From assembly GCA_963930775.1 (NCBI GenBank), contig CAWVNT010000209.1, forward strand, positions 248,001 to 312,000: DNA of 64,000 nucleotides, read 5' to 3'. Under the pieces are notes generated by a model. That model was not told the DNA's origin, did not search any database, and worked only from the letters and a program-made list of their open reading frames with translations. Position 1 is the first letter of the stretch; every line of letters begins with the position of its first letter. Shown here one piece after another: positions 48,129 to 59,025 of the stretch. The stretch is from Cliona cf. orientalis (Eukaryota; Porifera; Demospongiae; Clionaida; Clionaidae). The position numbers were made by a program, and so were the translations under genes.

Positions 48129-49658
48129 CTAAATCATTGATGACATGTCTCCAGGATTTTTCCAAGTTTCTCCTCTTATTCTTCTTGCTAATATAATGTC
48201 TTTGGGCATTATAGTTACCCTCTTTGCGTGTATTGCTGCCAGGTTGGTGTCCTCGAACAATCCCACCAAGTAGGCTTCAGCTGACTCCTGTAGAGCCATT
48301 ATCGCATCTGATTGAAATTTTATGCCTCCTGGGAATCTATCTGATCCCCTGTCCCGCACCTCACCCTCGGCTATTTCTCGAACTAGTCTCTGGAATGGGA
48401 GCTTTCGGATCAGTAATTGGTGGTGGCTTTGAAAGTGACGAATGGCACCCAATGATCCCAACTGTCCCCGGTATACCAGGGCAGTACTGTCCTTCCCTTT
48501 AGCCTTCTCATTTTTCTTCTTACCTGCTGTGACTTCGGCGGCCATCTGTTTCATGTCTTTTTGCCCTGCTCCTAATCCCTTCCCTTTCGATGTACTAGGT
48601 GTAATTTTCGGTTTGGGTGGAGGGGGTGTGGGAGCCAGAGTAAGTTGTTTCAATACTCCCTTAGCTGGGCCTCCTTTCCCGCCTGACTTGCCTTTGCCAG
48701 CAGGTACCTCAGGTGTAGGGGGAGGGGCCTCACTTGGTTTCCCAGGGGATTTCCTTCCTGGATTTGGATCCTTTCGTGGCTTCTTTCTTGCAGTTTCCTC
48801 TTTGCTTGGGAGTGATCTTTTCGAGGACACTGTTCTGATTGCTGCCCCTTTTGTACCTCCTCTTCGCGCATTTGCCCCTTCCAGTAGCTCGTTTGGGTCT
48901 TTCTGTTCCTCTAGTTCGTCCAAAAATTTTTGCATCTTCCAAGTTATTAACTGACTTCGGACTCCGCCACGGCTTCTCCCTCGTCCCATTGCCCCCGTTG
49001 TCTTGTTCCCTTCCTCCTCTGAAGCCTCCTTATCACCTTCTGTTGACGGTGTTATCGTTTCCTGTCTTGGATCTTCTTCTCTGGTTTCCACCACTCCCCC
49101 TATCGGCCCTCCTTCATTGTCACTGCTGTCTTTCTCCAATGCCTGTTCAACAAGCGTGAGAAAAGAGTTTCGAATTGCACCACCTATTTGTTCATCTGTC
49201 GTCACTTCTCCACGGCCTCTACCCCGACGTGCTCCGACCTTCCCTCTACCTCGACCCTGTGGCAGTCGTCCCCAGCTATCTTTGTAACTGCGTGTCTGTT
49301 TTTGTCGAGCCATTCTCTTTCTGTAATTTTCAATGTTCAGTTTTATTTTGTCTCTCAAACTCTCAGCCCTATCCTTATCTTGAGCATGCACAGTTTTGCC
49401 TACATCCACCGCCTTGCTGAGAGCGTTCTCGAGTGTGTCTCCCTTTTCTAATTTAGAGCACGCTCTCGAGAGCGCTCTCGGTCCTTCGACTGGTTTTTGG
49501 TTTTCTTTATCTTCTGAATTGTTCTCAACTACTGTGAAGACCTTTGTCAAAATCAGCTCGACAATCCATGCAGCGGGATGATTCAGTAACTCCAATCCTT
49601 TTCGGAAGGGGTTCGGTGGCAGTGGGTGTTTGCGTCTCGTTTGTTTAGTGTTAACCAT
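48129..49658 (-). CDS. retroelement-borne histone H3-like protein
   Basis: A 509-codon open frame in the sense direction of the element. It starts [10 protein letters not shown], matching the H3 tail ARTKQTARK at Thr3, Lys4, Gln5, Thr6, Arg8 and Lys9. A long low-complexity part follows, with an RG-rich stretch at about 130-155 ([17 protein letters not shown]), acidic and Pro/Lys-rich segments. Residues 394-509 are an H3 histone fold: the alpha-N region [15 protein letters not shown], alpha 1 [16 protein letters not shown], alpha 2 [19 protein letters not shown], then [14 protein letters not shown] and LARRIRG. Between REIA and FQS there are 17 residues instead of the 8 of canonical H3. The H3 Cys110 position is Ala. 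The histone fold lies inside the LTR and so occurs in both LTRs. The strong identity in helices and the diverged tail and loop suggest a functional H3 variant of the element rather than a stray pseudogene. Confidence 0.85.
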   Translation of the reverse strand: MVNTKQTRRKHPLPPNPFRKGLELLNHPAAWIVELILTKVFTVVENNSEDKENQKPVEGPRALSRACSKLEKGDTLENALSKAVDVGKTVHAQDKDRAESLRDKIKLNIENYRKRMARQKQTRSYKDSWGRLPQGRGRGKVGARRGRGRGEVTTDEQIGGAIRNSFLTLVEQALEKDSSDNEGGPIGGVVETREEDPRQETITPSTEGDKEASEEEGNKTTGAMGRGRSRGGVRSQLITWKMQKFLDELEEQKDPNELLEGANARRGGTKGAAIRTVSSKRSLPSKEETARKKPRKDPNPGRKSPGKPSEAPPPTPEVPAGKGKSGGKGGPAKGVLKQLTLAPTPPPPKPKITPSTSKGKGLGAGQKDMKQMAAEVTAGKKKNEKAKGKDSTALVYRGQLGSLGAIRHFQSHHQLLIRKLPFQRLVREIAEGEVRDRGSDRFPGGIKFQSDAIMALQESAEAYLVGLFEDTNLAAIHAKRVTIMPKDIILARRIRGETWKNPGDMSSMI

Positions 49659-49917
49659 CTACAATCATGCAGTTAGACTTAACTTCTACCATGCATCAAC
49701 AATTTATTTGATTTTGGCTGGACGCCCCCTGTTTCTTTTCATACTAGGCTTTTAAGATGCTCTTTTTCTATAGGAAATTATTTTCCCGCCTTTTTCGTCG
49801 ACACTTTTGGGTTAACATTTTCCTTAACACCGAATCTGATTTTGGCGGGAAAACCACCATTTTTGTCACTTTTTAGTCAGACGTCGAAGAGGCAACATCT
49901 TCCTCATTGAACTTTTG

Positions 49918-52088
49918 AAATGGCTGATTTTAAAGGCAAAGAGCTTCTTCGGAGGCTTTCCTGGCTTGTTTATCAGGATGAGGAAAACTTTAGGATGCAA
50001 CTGGAGTCAGCTGTAGGTGGTCTTACATCTGTTTAGAGAACGTTCTCGAGTGTGTTCCTCTTTCCCTTAGAAAAACACGCTCTCGAGAGTGCTCTCTTAC
50101 CATTACATTCTTTCTCTTAGGGTTTCAGTTCATATGATTACACATCCACGGAGGCGGCCTGCATTATCCTAGCTTGTGAGTTACGGACCGGGAAAAACTT
50201 TACTCTAGAACAAATTCAAAATGGAGAGCTGAAAGATCACCTTCTACCTTCAGATTATGACTTGGACAAACGAGTGAGTAACTTACTTTTTAACCGAGAT
50301 ATTTCCCTTTCAAACGTAATCTTCAGGGTGATGGTAACAAACTTTGAATAAAACCACATCCTTCCCACTCGAGATCTAGTGTGCTGGCTAATTGTGTGCA
50401 CGAGTTTTTCTTTTTAGGTGCAAGGGTTGTTATTACGCACTGTTGGACTTTTTCTTACTCGCTATCTGAGAACGTTCTCGAGAACGCCTCTCGAATTATT
50501 CAATCCGAGCGCTCTCAAAAGCGTTCTCCCTGATCTACTTTTCTTATACTAATCTTTGATATTTCATCTCCCGGAGTTACGAGCCCAACACGATGTGGCT
50601 ATCTGAGAAGCTTATACTCGCCGTGATTTGGACCTTCAAGAACTCATCTCTGGGGCTCAGAAACAATGGGAGGAGCGTGACAAAACCCCCGCCCCTGATT
50701 TGGCTCTTATGACCAAGGCCGACATACATGGGCGACAGAGTGAACAACGGTTTGGGCGAGACACACTGCTTGCCACCCAGGCTAGTTTGCTGAAGGCTAC
50801 CGGGGAAACAACCATATCAGACGATTCACGCCAGTATTTGATGATGAGTGTAAGTATTTTTGGAGAACGTTCTCGAGTGTGTTATCCTTCTTTAGTTTGG
50901 CTGAACGCTCTCGAGTGCGCTCTCTATCTAAACTCTCACTTTGGTGTCTTTCTTTTCAGGCCATGCATGACCTTCAATCAGCGAACAGTCTGGAGGCCCG
51001 GGCCATTTGTCTACGCCAAGAAGCCCTGTCTCGAATCATCCTGTCTCTCAGGGGAACTGCTGCCTCTGGGTTTCTCAAATTTGTAATCGACACTTTTGGA
51101 AACGAAAAAGACTTTTCGACCGCTCAAGCCGAAGCAGCTCTTCACGTTGAAGGTGACACCGAAGACGAGGATGCAGGAGACGAGGTCCAAGCAGCTCCAG
51201 GATCTTCTATGGACACTGATCCCGGGAAAATACCTGATGTCTGTTCTATCAGTAGTGCCAAACCCGTTTATCCTGTTAGCGAGGATTTGCTGAATTCAAC
51301 TGGAGTTCCAAAGGAATTTATCTCTGACCCTACCCCCTGTGGGCCCTCTAGGGTTTCCACTTACTTCTGCCTGTACGGAGAATGCAAAGCTGTCGCTGCC
51401 CAAAAGGCTCTTATGATGACTCATGTAAGAAGAAAACATCTCGGTGTGGCTATAGGCTGTAAATACTGTGGGAAGCAATGGTGGGCAGGCCGCCCCTTTG
51501 CACCGCACATGGAAAAGGAGCACCCCGAACTTTCTAGACCGGACTGGTATACCCCCATAAATCCCAAGGAGGCGGCCGAGGAGGAGGCAGAAGAGGCTAG
51601 GAAGTCTGCAGAGGAGATTCAGAGTTCCTCCGTTTCAACCATTCCTCTAATGTAATTTTCTTCTTTTTAATCTTCGGTATTTTTGTTCGAAATTTTTCCT
51701 TGGTTCTTATCTTGCGAACTTTCTATAAAATTTTTACTTTTCCTCTTGCAGTACCTCCTCCACAGCCGATTCTGCCTTCCCCTCCAGCCTCCCTCCTACT
51801 AAGGAAAGCTCATCCGAAGAACTCTTTTCTGCTGAAGAGGACACAGTTCATTCATCTCCGACTGAGGGTTATGATGTTGCCGCTTGTGTAGAGTCCCCCA
51901 GAACCTCCTCATCAAAATCCCTTCTATCTCAAAAATCTCATCCCAAAATTGAGGCCATTCGCTACAGGATACCTAAATCTTTTGTTCGGCCGTCCTCTCA
52001 AAATCTCCCTCCAATTTCTTCCCAAAAACATCTTTTTGCTGACGAAGGTGACTTAGAAGCTGAGGAGATTCTCCTGGACTCTGACTAA
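49918..52088 (+). CDS. antisense spliced-looking gene with C2H2-like region, inside the LTR element
   Basis: Exon-like blocks on the strand opposite to gag-pol: an ATG block from 49920 (MADFKGKELLRRLSWLVYQD), then about 50125-50273, 50605-50849, 50961-51655 and 51752-52088, ending LLDSD and stop, each bounded by usable GT and AG. The 51370-51530 part has FCLYGEC..H..H and CKYCGKQWW..H..H, two C2H2-like fingers, followed by an acidic helix; the end is Ser/Pro-rich. I do not recognise the family. It sits where other elements keep env or accessory genes. Each of its first three introns and its 3' flank contains one 62-bp double-palindrome module. Confidence 0.6.
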
Positions 52089-52749
52089 ATGTTTTTTTTT
52101 TTCAGGATTTGCAATTGGACTACACTCATTTTCATTATACACGGTTTCACTTGTCATTCATCCTTACTCATCCTTTCTATTCAAGTTTGTTCTCATTTTC
52201 ATTATACACGGCTTCATGTATCATGCATCCTTTTTCATTTGTTTAATAAATATTATATTCATAACCGGTTGTTTGTCTCTTTTCCGAGTGCGCTCTCAAG
52301 AGCGCTCCCCTTTTTGTTTTCTCTGAACGCTCTCGAGAACGTTCTCTGTGTGTTTCCTTATTCACTACCATAGTCTCTTTAATGTTCGTAACTTTATAAA
52401 TTCTAACGAGTACCTTGGGAATTCGATTAACAAGTATGCCTAACAATAAACTTTACAAAATTTAAGATTTTGTAAAAATGTTTCAACAACGTTTTTATAA
52501 TCGACAACAGTCAATCAACATTTTCATCAGCCTGAATTGTCCTGACTGGGTAAGGAAAACCACTAAATGATGTAAGAATCTAGGTGCTTTCACCCTGACT
52601 CACAGAAAGTCTGGACCGGAATTTTCTTAGTAAAATCCCGCTTTCTGATCAAACTATTCTTTTCACTCTAGTTTAAGAGGTCCATTGAGGATTTTATACT
52701 CTACGGTATCCCCCCAGTTTTCAGTTCAACAATTCATAGGAATCAGACA

Positions 52750-52775
52750 CTGTCTGTTTCCTCTTTTCCTCCCTA
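52750..52775 (-). promoter_or_regulatory. candidate polypurine tract behind Pol
   Basis: On the - strand AGGAAAAGAGGAAACAGACAG is followed by TGTCTGATTCC. A purine tract followed by TG is what precedes a 3' LTR. If true, the LTR spans about 46230-52749 (6.5 kb) and both the histone-like frame and the antisense gene are LTR-borne. Confidence 0.4.
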
Positions 52776-52805
52776 TTTTGAAATCATCTCTTAGTGATTT
52801 CATTT

Positions 52806-55800
52806 TTAATCTTTGTTAAAGTATTCGGTCATAAGAATGTTACCTTTGACCAATGCTTGTCTCCGGGAATTATTTTCCTGGATACTTTCGTATTGTTTTG
52901 AACTCAAAGGAAACAACATGTTCCTGTGTAGAGTCCTGATGTTTCTGGTACCAGATTCCTTTACGCTTTGGACCATAAAGACTGGCTTCTTCCCATTCTG
53001 ACTCAGTACTCGATAAGGGGTTATTTCCCATTTATCTGCTACTTTATGGTCTCTTCCGAAAGCCTTGATTCTAACCATAACTAAATCTCCTGGTTTAATT
53101 TTCATGCATTTGTGTTTCTGATCAAAATACTTTTTATGCCTTAGCATATGATCAGAACTAGCTCCTTGTGCTATTTCATAGGCTTGCTCTAAAGTTTGTT
53201 TGAGTTTCCTTACGAACTCACACAAGGTTTCTTGTTCCCTGTTTTCGGGTAATCCGAATTCTACGTCTATTGGGATTCTTGGTTCCCTCCCAAAGAATAA
53301 AAAGAAGGGGCTATATCCGGTAGTTTGGCTGTTTGTACAATTGTAGGCATATGTCAATGCCTGTATTTTCCCTATCCAATCTACTTTTTCTTCGGGATTC
53401 AATGTGCCTATCATGTTTAGTAAGGTTTTGTTGAATCTCTCTACTTGTCCATTTCCCTGGGGTCTATATGGGCAAGTCCTGATCTTAGTTATTTTTGTCT
53501 CCTTACAAAGTTCTTCAAACAGCTCTGCTTCAAAACTACCACCCTGATCTGTTAGTATTTTCTCTGGCCAGCCATACTGGGAAAGATATTTTTCCCATAA
53601 TGTTTCTGCTACTGTCTTTGCTTTTTGGTTATGAGTCACATAAGCTTGGGAGAATCTTGTGAAGTGATCAGTTACTACCAAGACATTTACAGGTTTCTTT
53701 TTCTCACCCTTACTGTCTTTTCCCACTTGTCCTATTGTTAGGAAGTCCAAGTGTAACATTTCTAGGGGGTACGAACATTCTATCCTTTCCAGTTCGGAAG
53801 TTTCTTCAGTTGTTTTAAAAGTCAAACACCTGCTGCAGTTTCTGATGTGTTCCCTTGTATCATTTATGAGCCCATTCCAGAAGAATCTCTTCTGTAGCAG
53901 AAATGTTGTTTTATCCATACCTTGATGTCCAAATTCATCATGGCAGGCTTCCAGGGCCCTCTTTCTAAATCTCTGTGGCAGTATAAATTGGAAGGTTTCC
54001 TTCCCTGTTTTCTTATGTTTCAATACTTTATACAGCAACCCATGTTGTATTACCAAATTCTTCCTTTGTTTGAATAATTGTCTAATCAAGTGGGGGTCTT
54101 TCTTTGTGATTGGCCCTCTTTTTCCCTTTTTCCATGCCAGTACGGACCCAATCACACCATCTTTTTGTTGTTCTTCTTTCCAGTCTTCCCAAGATTTATG
54201 AGCTACCCCTGACAACTGGAGATTTTTCATTATTACAGGGGTTTCCCGTTGGTTTACTCCTACAAAGGGAATACTTACATCAGCTGCCCCTCCACTGTCT
54301 AATATTGCTTTTACTTCCACTTCCATAATGGTTTCTACCTTTTCTTCTTCTCTATCTATTCTAGATAAAGAGTCAGCTACTTGATTCAATCTCCCTGGCT
54401 TATAATGGACTTTGAAATTGTATGGGCCCTGTAAAGCAGCTATCCATCTCTGTCCTGTCGCGTCTAACTTTGCGGAGGACAGAACATAGGATAATGGATT
54501 GTTGTCTGTGAATACCTCGAAGGTACTACCATATAGATATTCATGAAATCTATCGGTTATACTCCATTTTAGAGCCAGAAATTCCAGCTTATGAGTGGTG
54601 TAATTCTTCTCAGCTTTATTCAAAGTTCTACTTGTGTAAGCTACTGGTCTTTCTTTTCCATCATCTCCTACTTGAGATAGCACTGCCCCTAATCCTTTCT
54701 TGCTCGCATCTGTGGTGAGTTTGAATGGTTTTTCATAGTTGGCATAAGCTAAAACTGGGGTTTCTGTACAGATTTTCTTCAGGGATTGGAAGGATTCCTC
54801 ACAGTCTGGGGTCCACTCCACTTTCTTGTTCTTTCTCTTTGCATTATCTCCCGAAATTAACTTATTTAGGGAGTTTGCTACTTGGGCATACTGTTTAATA
54901 AATTTTCTGTAATAGTTAGTGAACCCCAAAAATTGCCTTACATCTGTTACTGTTTTAGGCTGGGGCCATTCTTTAATATCCAAAATCTTTTTGGGATCTG
55001 TCTCTATTCCTGATTTAGATACAATATGCCCTAGGTATGCAATCCAATCTCTGAAAAATTCGCACTTCGAAGGTTTCAGCTTTAGCCCTGCCTCCCTCAT
55101 CTTTTGGAAAACCCCTTTTAGTCTTATTAGATGTTCCTCAGGTGTTTTAGAAAACACAATCACATCATCTAAGTAAATGATACACCAGTTTAAATGCATC
55201 TCCCCCAGGCAGCTTTCCATCAGGCACTGGAAGGTTGCCGGAGCATTGGTTAGACCGAATGGCATCCGCACACATTCATAGAATCCCAAGGGCCCCACCG
55301 TGAATGCTGTTAAAGCCTTGCTTTCCTCTGATAGTTCTACCTGCCAATAGCCCGACTTTAAATCAACTGAACTGAAGATCTGAGCCCCATTTAAACAGTC
55401 TAAGGACTCCTCTATTCTAGGAAGACTATAAGCATCTTTTACTGTTCTTTCGTTGAGTTTTCGGAGATCTATGCAGAACCTAAGACTTCCATCCTTCTTT
55501 CTTACTAGCACAATGGCGCTGGCCCAAGGGCTTTGACTTTTTCGTATTGCACCTATGTTTATCATTTCTTCCAAATGCTTACGAACTTCCTCAAATTGTT
55601 GAGGAGGAATTCTCCTATAGCATTCCTTAAATGGTTTATCATCCAGGAGTTTGATTTCATGTTTGACGAGCTTTGTGTGTCCTAACTCAGTATCTTTTAG
55701 GGCGAAAATGTCTTGGTAGTCCCTGATGAGTGCCCTGGCTCCTTCTTGATTCCCTTCTGACCAATTTTCTAATCCCTGTAAATCCAGAACTTGGAAAAGT

Positions 55801-56590
55801 TTTTCTACCCTGCTTTCTACATTTTCCTTCTCTGTTTTGTCTGAATTTTCCTTTTCTATCTTAGGGGCTAACATACTAGGTATGGCATTGGCTGGCCCAA
55901 TTTCTGCTACTACTTTTCCTTTTTGTAAGGTGATTGGTTTACACGTCAGGTTTTTCAATATTACCGGGACCCTATCCGATCCTTGTTTCAGAATCCCATA
56001 ACAGGGTACCACAGCTAAATTTGGTAATTCTCTTTCATTCTCTTCTCTATCTTCTGTGATTATATGAATGTTTTTATGGTGTTGTCTAACTTTGCTCTTG
56101 GCAGACAGCCTCACCGTATGGAATGGTTTAATTACTACATTCTTAGTGACCTTTACTTCTCCCCCTACTTTCTTCAGTTCAAAAGGGGTGTCCTCTTTGG
56201 TGACTACATTCTGTTTCATCGTAATCTTCCAACCTAAACTCCCTCTCTGCCACTTCCTTCCCATATTTTCTAGTTCTTCTTTGGTGGCCGTTTCCAATAT
56301 CATATCTATATGCAATGTCCCTATAGCTACCGGCACCCTCTTCCCATATTCACTATCTTTTACTACTAGCATGAGGACATCCTCTTTGAATCCCCTAACT
56401 TCAGGGATATCTAGATTCAATTCCACATAGCCCTCGTAGGGGATCTCTAATCCCCCTGTCCCCTCTAAATCTAATAAAGTTTGTAAGTGTTGAATTTTCA
56501 ATCCTAATTCATTTACCCTGGTCCTGGTAATGGAGGAGAGTTGAGCTCCCGAATCTAATAATACTTTAGTTTTTATCCCTTCTATTTGAG
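52806..56590 (-). CDS. pol: Pol: protease, reverse transcriptase, RNase H, integrase
   Basis: One long open frame, order PR-RT-RH-IN as in Ty3/gypsy. The protease motif LLDSGAQ is encoded near 56550, so the frame begins upstream of 56501 and overlaps the end of Gag in another frame, a layout this family uses. RT has LDLRKLN-type text (CIDLRKLNERTVK), LKSGYWQ and the YLDD box (IIYLDDVIVFSK). RNase H has TDASKKGLGAVL. Integrase has an HHCC region (HDEFGHQ...CSRC) and a DDE core (LHLDFLTIG, LTDQGGSFEA, RPQGNGQVERFN). It looks whole. Confidence 0.93.
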
Positions 56591-56665
56591 CATACGTTTC
56601 ATTAGGTTCCCCTATCAGCCTTATTAAAGGGTCAGGGTTGTGAAATCTGGATATGGATCCCTGTT

Positions 56666-58213
56666 TTATGATGTATTGTTGGGGGCCTCCTTTCCCTCTG
56701 GAGGAGGTTCATCCCCTTGCAACCTCCTCCAATCGATGTTTCCCGGGGAGGGGCATTCTCGCCACCCATGCCCCCAACCGCCACATCGGTAACATTGAAG
56801 TGGTTTCTTCCCTTGTCTGAAAGGTCCATGACTGGTTATTTCTGGTCCTTTCATTTTTGGTACCCCTCCTCTTTCGCTGGATTTCTTTACAGGTGAACAA
56901 GGGGCACTAGCACTCTTTGGTTTGACATTATTTGCTTTTAACATTGCTGTCAGGTTTTCTATTCGATTATTCAGCTCTTGAATTTTGGAATTTTCATTTT
57001 TGTCCACTACCCGACGGCCTATTAGTCTCGCTGAAGCTCCTTTACTTTCTGTGAATTCTAATTCTGCTTCTTTTGCGGCATCTAACAATTCTTCATAGGT
57101 GGTATCATCCTGTTTAAATAGGTACCTAGTGGCATTTCTTAGTCCGGGAATCATTCCGAAATACAGCCTTTCTTTCAACTGGGCCCCCCCCCATAACGTT
57201 CTGGGAAGACTGCCTTTAATTTCTTATAGTGGTTCTCTAACCTTCCTGCATACTGTTGTACTCCCTCGGTTTGTTCCTGTCCAAGCTGAAAAAATTCATA
57301 TTGGAGCCTATCAGTAGACTAGTTTTTCGGAAATGGTGCTCTAATCTTTCTAGGATTGTTCCTAAAGGAGCACCAAATCCTACGTACTCTACCAAATCCC
57401 TAGCTTCACCTCTTACTGAATTGATTATTCCCGACCTTATCGCATCCTCAGTGTGTTGGGTTTGTGAACCTTTAACTTGGAAGATCCACTGTTCGAATGA
57501 CCCTTCCTCCCTGGGTACCGGCTCTGTCCCTGAGAAATTTGGGAGATCTGGGGCTTTACTTATCTTGTACACTACATTCCCCTTTTCATCCATTCTCGGA
57601 GCCATCCCATAGGGACCACTAGTGGTGGGGGCAACTCCCTCCCTACTGTTTTTCTCCATTACTTTTATTTTCTCATGGAGTCCCTGTACCACTTCAGCTA
57701 ACTGGGACCGATAAGACTCTTGTTCTTTCTTTATAGACTGGACCTGGTTCCTAACTTCTTCCTGTTGAATCTTTTGGTATTCTTTTTCTCTATGTATGTT
57801 GAGTAAACTTGCTCTCCCCGACATAACACATCCTATCTCTACGTCCAATTCTCCCCACTTTCCTGCCCCATGCATAATCTGGGAAATCTCCACGACCGGG
57901 CTCCCTTGTTCGAATTCGATCAATGCTTCTCAGTCACTCAGTATCGATATCTGATAGGGTAGCACTCCTGTCTTTTCCTGAATTAGGCGGGCCAAATTCA
58001 CTGTGGTCATACACCCCACAGGTAGAACATTTTCATGTCTCCCTGTTACAGTCAAAAGAATACTCAAATCCTGGACAATCTTGTCATTTCCCCCCATATC
58101 GTGAAACTCTTCCCCTTCCCTCCCTATTTCTAAAGTCTCTTCTTTGGACATGCTTTTCCGTCTACCCCTTCCAAAGAAACTACCTAACCTTCGCAGACCC
58201 TGAATTTTGTTAG
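56666..58213 (-). CDS. gag: Gag-like region, PNMA-type, with zinc knuckle
   Basis: Covers a coiled-coil stretch, a capsid-like region (DLPNFSGTEPVP, SFEQWIFQVKGS, ILERLEHHF) and a CCHC knuckle (CYRCGGWGHGWREC). The FSG..P.P..GSFE.W layout is that of PNMA genes and the gypsy elements they came from. It is spread over more than one frame with one or two breaks. Confidence 0.8.
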
Positions 58214-59000
58214 TTAGGTTAGATCTTATCTCTATCTGATTTCGTTAGTTGTGGCTTTCTTTACAACTTATAATCATCTCATGCGTTTGACTAGCACCAT
58301 TTATCACAATACGTATCAAAGATTACTTTTATCCCAAAACATAGAAATAAACTCTATTTTAAATAGAACTTTGACTGTAAAAATATATCACATCAATTGA
58401 GACCTTTATTACTGGACTCAATTCTCTACAGTTGTGGCTCTCCTTAGCTGGTCTCCTTCTCCATCTTTTCTGGGGTGGGATGAAAGAAAATAACTTAGCA
58501 CATAAGTACTCACGGATCCGTTTCTTCTTTGTGACTCCACAGTCACTTCCAGCTAAGTCCTTTTTGATCAAGTTCACTTTACTAAATATTATTCCGAGTA
58601 TTTGAATCACCGTCTTTGAGAGTTCTCCCAGTCTCTCAGTCACTGTTTAACTGGTTTCCGGGACCACTACTCCATTCTTTGATTGTTCAGGATTGTTTGA
58701 GTTTTTCCTTCTTCAAAGTTCATCGATGATTTGCAACTCCTTCTGTCACTCTTGTTTTTACCCCACTCCACCATCACCCACTGCGATGTCGGGTAATAAC
58801 TGGATGTGCAAATCACTCCCGTAACCCGAGAACGTTCTCAAGTGTGTCTCTCTCCTTCAATTTGCACAACGTTCTTGAGAGCACTCTCCAAACACTCTCG
58901 ACTCTCCGAACTCGTCCGGAGACCACCGATCTTCATTGGAACGCCAAGTACATGGACTCTTCACTCCTGCTTTCACTACTGGATCTTGCTGCTCATTCTT
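58214..59000. other. 5' leader of the LTR element
   Basis: Untranslated stretch between the Gag-like region and the primer site, with one 62-bp module at 58827-58889. No further gene was recognised. Confidence 0.6.
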
Positions 59001-59023
59001 TCGAGTCCCATATTGGGCGCCAA
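59001..59023 (-). promoter_or_regulatory. primer binding site, tRNA-Lys type
   Basis: On the - strand TGGCGCCCAATATGGGACTC lies about 3 bp from the LTR end at 59026. The first 11 bases agree with the 3' end complement of tRNA-Lys used by many retroelements. This fixes the orientation of the element. Confidence 0.8.
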
Positions 59024-59025
59024 AT

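Larger units (their letters stand above)
46230..48519 (-). repeat. 3' LTR (left copy), minimum extent
   Basis: Matches 59026-61318 at near 99% by eye. On the + strand it starts TGTAACACGCTGC. On the - strand it holds a TATA box near 46456-46468 and AATAAA at 46327-46322, in the spacing expected for U3-R-U5. The last 110-odd codons of the histone-like frame lie inside it. The comparable length is limited by the gap in the other copy, so the inner border is unknown. If the purine tract behind Pol marks the border, the LTR runs to about 52749. Confidence 0.8.

Noticed and set aside
48224-49581. Several + strand frames opposite the histone-like gene
   Set aside because: Shadows of the 509-codon frame; no independent domain or splice evidence.
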